DNA from: Limnomonas spitsbergensis | Lineage: Eukaryota > Chlorophyta > Chlorophyceae > Chlamydomonadales | Direction of reading: 5' to 3' | Assembly: GCA_037349105.1 (NCBI GenBank) | Contig: JAYJMM010000032.1 | Location: forward strand, 2,688,364 to 2,752,363 | Length of the DNA stretch: 64,000 nt | Shown here: piece after piece, positions 58,491-64,000 of the stretch | Layout of the letters: every line of letters starts with the position of its first letter | How positions within the stretch are numbered: the stretch's first letter is position 1 | Notes under the pieces: generated by a model | Database searches by the model: none | Told to the model about the DNA's origin: nothing | The model's input: only the letters and a program-made list of their open reading frames with translations | Program-made: the position numbers and the translations under genes

Positions 58491-61400
58491 GCCCATGCCT
58501 GCGGATTCCAGCAACACACCCAGCAGCATGCCCATGGCCCATGCCTGCGGATTCCAGCAACACACCCAGGAGCATGCCCATGGCCCATGCCTGCGGATTC
58601 CAGCAACACACCCAGCAGCATGCCCATGGCCCATGCCTGCGGATTCCAGCAACACACCCAGCAGCATGCCCATGGCCCATACCTGCGGATTCCAGCAACA
58701 CGCCCAGGGGCATGCCCATGGTCCATGCCTGCGGATTCCAGCAACACACCCAGCAGCATGCCCATGGCCCATGCCTGCGGATTCCAGCAACACACCCAGC
58801 AGCATGCCCATGGCCCATGCCTGCGGATTCCAGCAACACACCCAGCAGCATGCCCATGGCCCATGCCTGCGGATTCCAGCAACACACCCAGGGGCATGCC
58901 CATGGTCCATGCCTGCGGATTCCAGCAACACACCCAGCAGCATGCCCATGGCCCATGCCTGCAGATTCCAGCAACACACCCAGCAACATGCCCATGGCCC
59001 ATGCCTTGCGGATTCCAGCAACACACCCAGCAGCATGCCCATGGCCCATGCCTGCGGATTCCAGCAACACACCCAGCAGCATGCCCATGGCCCATGCCTG
59101 CGGATTCCAGCAACACACCCAGCAGCATGCCCATGGCCCATACCTGCGGATTCCAGCAACACACCCAGCAGCATGCCCATGGCCCATGCCTGTGGATTCC
59201 AGCAACACACCCAGCAGCATGCCCATGGCCCATGCCTGCGGATTCCAGCAACACACCCAGGAGCATGCCCATGGCCCATGCCTGCGGATTCCAGCAACAC
59301 ACCCAGCAGCATGCCCATGGCCCATACCTGCGGATTCCAGCAACACACCCAGCAGCATGCCCATGGCCCATGCCTGCGGATTCCAGCAACACACCCAGCA
59401 GCATGCCCATGGCCCATGCCTGCGGATTCCAGCAACCCACCCAGCAGCATGCCCATGGCCCATACCTGCGAATTCCAGCAACACGCCCAGGGGCATGCCC
59501 ATGGTCCATGCCTGCGGATTCCAGCAACACACCCAGCAGCATGCCCATGGCCCATGCCTGCGGATTCCAGCAACACACCCAGGAGCATGCCCATGGCCCA
59601 TGCCTGCGGATTCCAGCAACACACCCAGGAGCATGCCCATGGCCCATGCCTGCAGATTCCAGCAACACACCCAGCAGCATGCCCATGGCCCATGGCTGCA
59701 GATTCCAGCAACCCACCCAGCAGCATGCCCATGGCCCATGCCTGCGGATTCCAGCAACACACCCAGCAGCATGCCCATGGTCCATGCCTGCGGATTCCAG
59801 CAACCCACCCAGCAGCATGCCCATGGCCCATACCTGCGGATTCCAGCAACACACCCAGCAACATGCCCATGGCCCATGGCTGCGGATTCCAGCAACACAC
59901 CCAGCAGCATGCCCATGGCCCATGCCTGCGGATTCCAGCAACACACCCAGCAGCATGCCCATGGCCCATGCCTGCGGATTCCAGCAACACACCCAGCAGC
60001 ATGCCCATGGCCCATGCCTGCGGATTCCAGCAACACACCCAGGGCATGCCCATGGCCCATGCCTGCGGATTCCAGCAACACACCCAGCAGCATGCCCATG
60101 GCCCATGCCTGCGGATTCCAGCAACACACCCAGGCAGCATGCCCATGGCCCATGCCTGCGGATTCCAGCAACACACCCAGCAGCATGCCCATGGCCCATG
60201 CCTGCGGATTCCAGCAACACACCCAGCAGCATGCCCATGGCCCATACCTGCGGATTCCAGCAACACACCCAGGGGCATGCCCATGGCCCATGCCTGCGGA
60301 TTCCAGCAACACACCCAGCAGCATGCCCATGGCCCATGCCTGCGGATTCCAGCAACACACCCAGCAGCATGCCCATGGCCCATGCCTGCGGATTCCAGCA
60401 ACACACCCAGCAGCATGCCCATGGCCCATGCCTGCGGATTCCAGCAACACACCCAGCAGCATGCCCATGGCCCATGCCTGCGGATTCCAGCAACACACCC
60501 AGGGGCATGCCCATGGTCCATGCCTGCGGATTCCAGCAACACACCCAGCAGCATGCCCATGGCCCATGCCTGCAGATTCCAGCAACACACCCAGCAACAT
60601 GCCCATGGCCCATGCCTGCGGATTCCAGCAACACACCCAGCAGCATGCCCATGGCCCATGCCTGCGGATTCCAGCAACACACCCAGCAGCATGCCCATGG
60701 CCCATGCCTGCGGATTCCAGCAACACACCCAGCAGCATGCCCATGGCCCATGCCTGCGGATTCCAGCAACACACCCAGCAGCATGCCCATGGCCCATGCC
60801 TGCGGATTCCAGCAACACACCCAGCAGCATGCCCATGGCCCATGCCTGCGGATTCCAGCAACACACCCAGCAGCATGCCCATGGCCCATGCCTGCGGATT
60901 CCAGCAACACACCCAGCAGCATGCCCATGGTCCCATGCCTGCGGATTCCAGCAACACACCCAGCAGCATGCCCATGGCCCATGCCTGCGGATTCCAGCAA
61001 CACACCCAGCAGCATGCCCATGGCCCATGCCTGCGGATTCCAGCAACACACCCAGCAGCATGCCCATGGCCCATGCCTGCGGATTCCAGCAACACACCCA
61101 GCAGCATGCCCATGGCCCATGCCTGCGGATTCCAGCAACACACCCAGCAGCATGCCCATGGCCCATGCCTGCGGATTCCAGCAACACACCCAGGAGCATG
61201 CCCATGGCCCATGCCTGCGGATTCCAGCAACACACCCAGCAGCATGCCCATGGCCCATGCCTGCGGATTCCAGCAACACACCCAGCAGCATGCCCATGGC
61301 TCATGCCTGCGGATTCCAGCAACACACCCAGCAGCATGCCCATGGCCCATGCCTGCGGATTCCAGCAACACACCCAGCAGCATGCCCATGGCCCATACCT

Positions 61401-64000
61401 GCGGATTCCAGCAACACGCCCAGGGCATGCCCATGGTCCATGCCTGCGGATTCCAGCAACACACCCAGCAGCATGCCCATGGCCCATGCCTGCGGATTCC
61501 AGCAACACACCCAGCAGCATGCCCATGGCCCATGCCTGCGGATTCCAGCAACACACCCAGCAGCATGCCCATGGCCCATGCCTGCGGATTCCAGCAACAC
61601 ACCCAGGCAGCATGCCCATGGCCCATGCCTGCGGATTCCAGCAACACACCCAGCAGCATGCCCATGGCCCATGCCTGCGGATTCCAGCAACACACCCAGG
61701 AGCATGCCCATGGCCCATGCCTGCGGATTCCAGCAACACACCCAGCAGCATGCCCATGGCCCATGCCTGCGGATTCCAGCAACACACCCAGCAGCATGCC
61801 CATGGCCCATGCCTGCGGATTCCAGCAACACACCCAGCAGCATGCCCATGGCCCATGCCTGCGGATTCCAGCAACACACCCAGGAGCATGCCCATGGCCC
61901 ATGCCTGCGGATTCCAGCAACACACCCAGGAGCATGCCCATGGCCCATGCCTGCAGATTCCAGCAACACACCCAGCAGCATGCCCATGGCCCATGCCTGC
62001 AGATTCCAGCAACACACCCAGCAGCATGCCCATGGCCCATGCCTGCGGATTCCAGCAACACACCCAGCAGCATGCCCATGGTCCATGCCTGCGGATTCCA
62101 GCAACCCACCCAGCAGCATGCCCATGGCCCATACCTGCGGATTCCAGCAACACACCCAGCAACATGCCCATGGCCCATGGCTGCAGATTCCAGCAACCCA
62201 CCCAGCAGCATGCCCATGGCCCATGCCTGCGGATTCCAGCAACACACCCTGCAGCATGCCCATGGCCCATGCCTGCGGATTCCAGCAACACACCCAGCAG
62301 CATGCCCATGGCCCATGCCTGCGGATTCCAGCAACACACCCAGCAGCATGCCCATGGCCCATGCCTGCAGATTCCAGCAACACACCCAGCAGCATGCCCA
62401 TGGCCCATGCCTGCGGATTCCAGCAACACACCCAGCAGCATGCCCATGGCCCATGCCTGCGGATTCCAGCAACACACCCAGCAGCATGCCCATGGTCCAT
62501 GCCTGCGGATTCCAGCAACCCACCCAGCAGCATGCCCATGGCCCATACCTGCGGATTCCAGCAACACACCCAGCAACATGCCCATGGCCCATGCCTGCGG
62601 ATTCCAGCAACACACCCAGCAGCATGCCCATGGCCCATGCCTGCGGATTCCAGCAACACACCCAGCAGCATGCCCATGGCCCATGCCTGCGGATTCCAGC
62701 AACACACCCAGCAGCATGCCCATGGCCCATGCCTGCGGATTCCAGCAACACACCCAGGGCATGCCCATGGCCCATGCCTGCGGATTCCAGCAACACACCC
62801 AGCAGCATGCCCATGGCCCATGCCTGCGGATTCCAGCAACACACCCAGCAGCATGCCCATGGCCCATGCCTGCGGATTCCAGCAACACACCCAGCAGCAT
62901 GCCCATGGCCCATGCCTGCGGATTCCAGCAACACACCCAGCAGCATGCCCATGGCCCATACCTTCGGATTCCAGCAACACGCCCAGGGGCATGCCCATGG
63001 TCCATGCCTGCGGATTCCAGCAACACACCCAGCAGCATGCCCATGGCCCATGCCTGCGGATTCCAGCAACACACCCAGCAGCATGCCCATGGCCCATGCC
63101 TGCGGATTCCAGCAACACACCCAGCAGCATGCCCATGGCCCATGCCTGCGGATTCCAGCAACACACCCAGCAGCATGCCCATGGCCCATGCCTGCGGATT
63201 CCAGCAACACACCCAGGGGCATGCCCATGGTCCATGCCTGCGGATTCCAGCAACACACCCAGCAGCATGCCCATGGCCCATGCCTGCAGATTCCAGCAAC
63301 ACACCCAGCAACATGCCCATGGCCCATGCTTGCGGATTCCAGCAACACACCCAGCAGCATGCCCATGGCCCATGCCTGCGGATTCCAGCAACACACCCAG
63401 CAGCATGCCCATGGCCCATGCCTGCGGATTCCAGCAACACACCCAGCAGCATGCCCATGGCCCATACCTGCGGATTCCAGCAACACACCCAGCAGCATGC
63501 CCATGGCCCATGCCTGTGGATTCCAGCAACACACCCAGCAGCATGCCCATGGCCCATGCCTGCGGATTCCAGCAACACACCCAGGAGCATGCCCATGGCC
63601 CATGCCTGCGGATTCCAGCAACACACCCAGCAGCATGCCCATGGCCCATACCTGCGGATTCCAGCAACACACCCAGCAGCATGCCCATGGCCCATGCCTG
63701 CGGATTCCAGCAACACACCCAGCAGCATGCCCATGGCCCATGCCTGCGGATTCCAGCAACCCACCCAGCAGCATGCCCATGGCCCATACCTGCGAATTCC
63801 AGCAACACAGCCCAGGGGCATGCCCATGGTCCATGCCTGCGGATTCCAGCAACACACCCAGCAGCATGCCCATGGCCCATGCCTGCGGATTCCAGCAACA
63901 CACCCAGGAGCATGCCCATGGCCCATGCCTGCGGATTCCAGCAACACACCCAGGAGCATGCCCATGGCCCATGCCTGCAGATTCCAGCAACACACCCAGC

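Larger units (their letters stand above)
34480..64000. repeat. 46-bp megasatellite, about 640 units, runs off the window
   Basis: The period is 46 (ATGCCCATGG at 34508 recurs at 34554). The unit contains GCATGCCCATGGCCCATGCC, then GCGGATTCCAGCAACACACC and CAGCAGC. Variants include CAGGGGC, CAGGAGC, GGTCC for GGCCC, CATACC for CATGCC, GGCTGCAGATT and CAACCCACC. The consensus has no stop on either strand; since 46 is not divisible by three, one reading frame passes through all three phases and every one of the six frames is open. The multi-thousand-codon ORFs are thus a consequence of the unit. The array could be pericentromeric, subtelomeric or intronic; nothing here decides. Confidence 0.97.

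Noticed and set aside
34389..63995. Overlapping ORFs up to about 5,000 codons on both strands
   Set aside because: The 46-bp unit has no stop on either strand, so all frames are open. There is no start context, domain, or codon signal favouring one frame.
34480..64000. CRISPR array
   Set aside because: Units are contiguous with no unique spacers, and the surroundings are eukaryotic. It is a satellite.

Overview
The window is eukaryotic nuclear DNA. It has spliceosomal GT-AG introns with matching phases, a 33-base micro-exon, very long satellite arrays and several DNA transposons, and no operon-like gene packing. A unicellular alga such as a green alga would fit the style (moderately GC-rich exons, short introns, C-rich intron tails), but nothing in the sequence fixes the lineage, so this is only a guess.

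Layout. (1) 1-762: 5' flank with a palindromic MITE-like repeat and a small microsatellite. (2) 763-24370: one large plus-strand gene. It is pieced together from ten exons whose splice phases all agree and whose summed coding length (2,952 nt, 983 residues plus stop) is an exact multiple of three. The predicted protein joins a DnaJ-type J domain, two RRM RNA-binding domains, a P-loop GTPase with a Cys/His-rich module, a helical segment and a C-terminal winged-helix-like domain. The two RRM exons are diverged duplicates separated by a 16,991-base intron that is almost entirely an 84-bp tandem satellite (about 180 units). A 685-bp MITE sits inside that satellite, with a TA target duplication and a perfectly reconstructable empty site. 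(3) 24371-27820: intergenic DNA with a second, 856-bp member of the same MITE family carrying a different internal payload, decayed relatives, and a CCGTA-rich stretch. (4) 27830-34140: a repeat family present on both sides in opposite orientation around a 5.1-kb element (28565-33652). That element has roughly 770-bp terminal inverted repeats, TA at both ends, CATGCACA-type iterons, a 66-bp tandem repeat and a probable two-exon minus-strand gene of unknown function. (5) 34480-64000: a 46-bp megasatellite, about 640 units, running off the right edge with higher-order structure of several kilobases.

The only well-supported host protein is the J-RRM-RRM-GTPase protein. A J domain recruits Hsp70, RRMs bind RNA, and the GTPase module could act as a switch; a link between chaperone action and an RNP is a reasonable inference but untested. 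The enormous predicted ORFs in the two satellites are by-products of stop-free repeat units and are not treated as genes.
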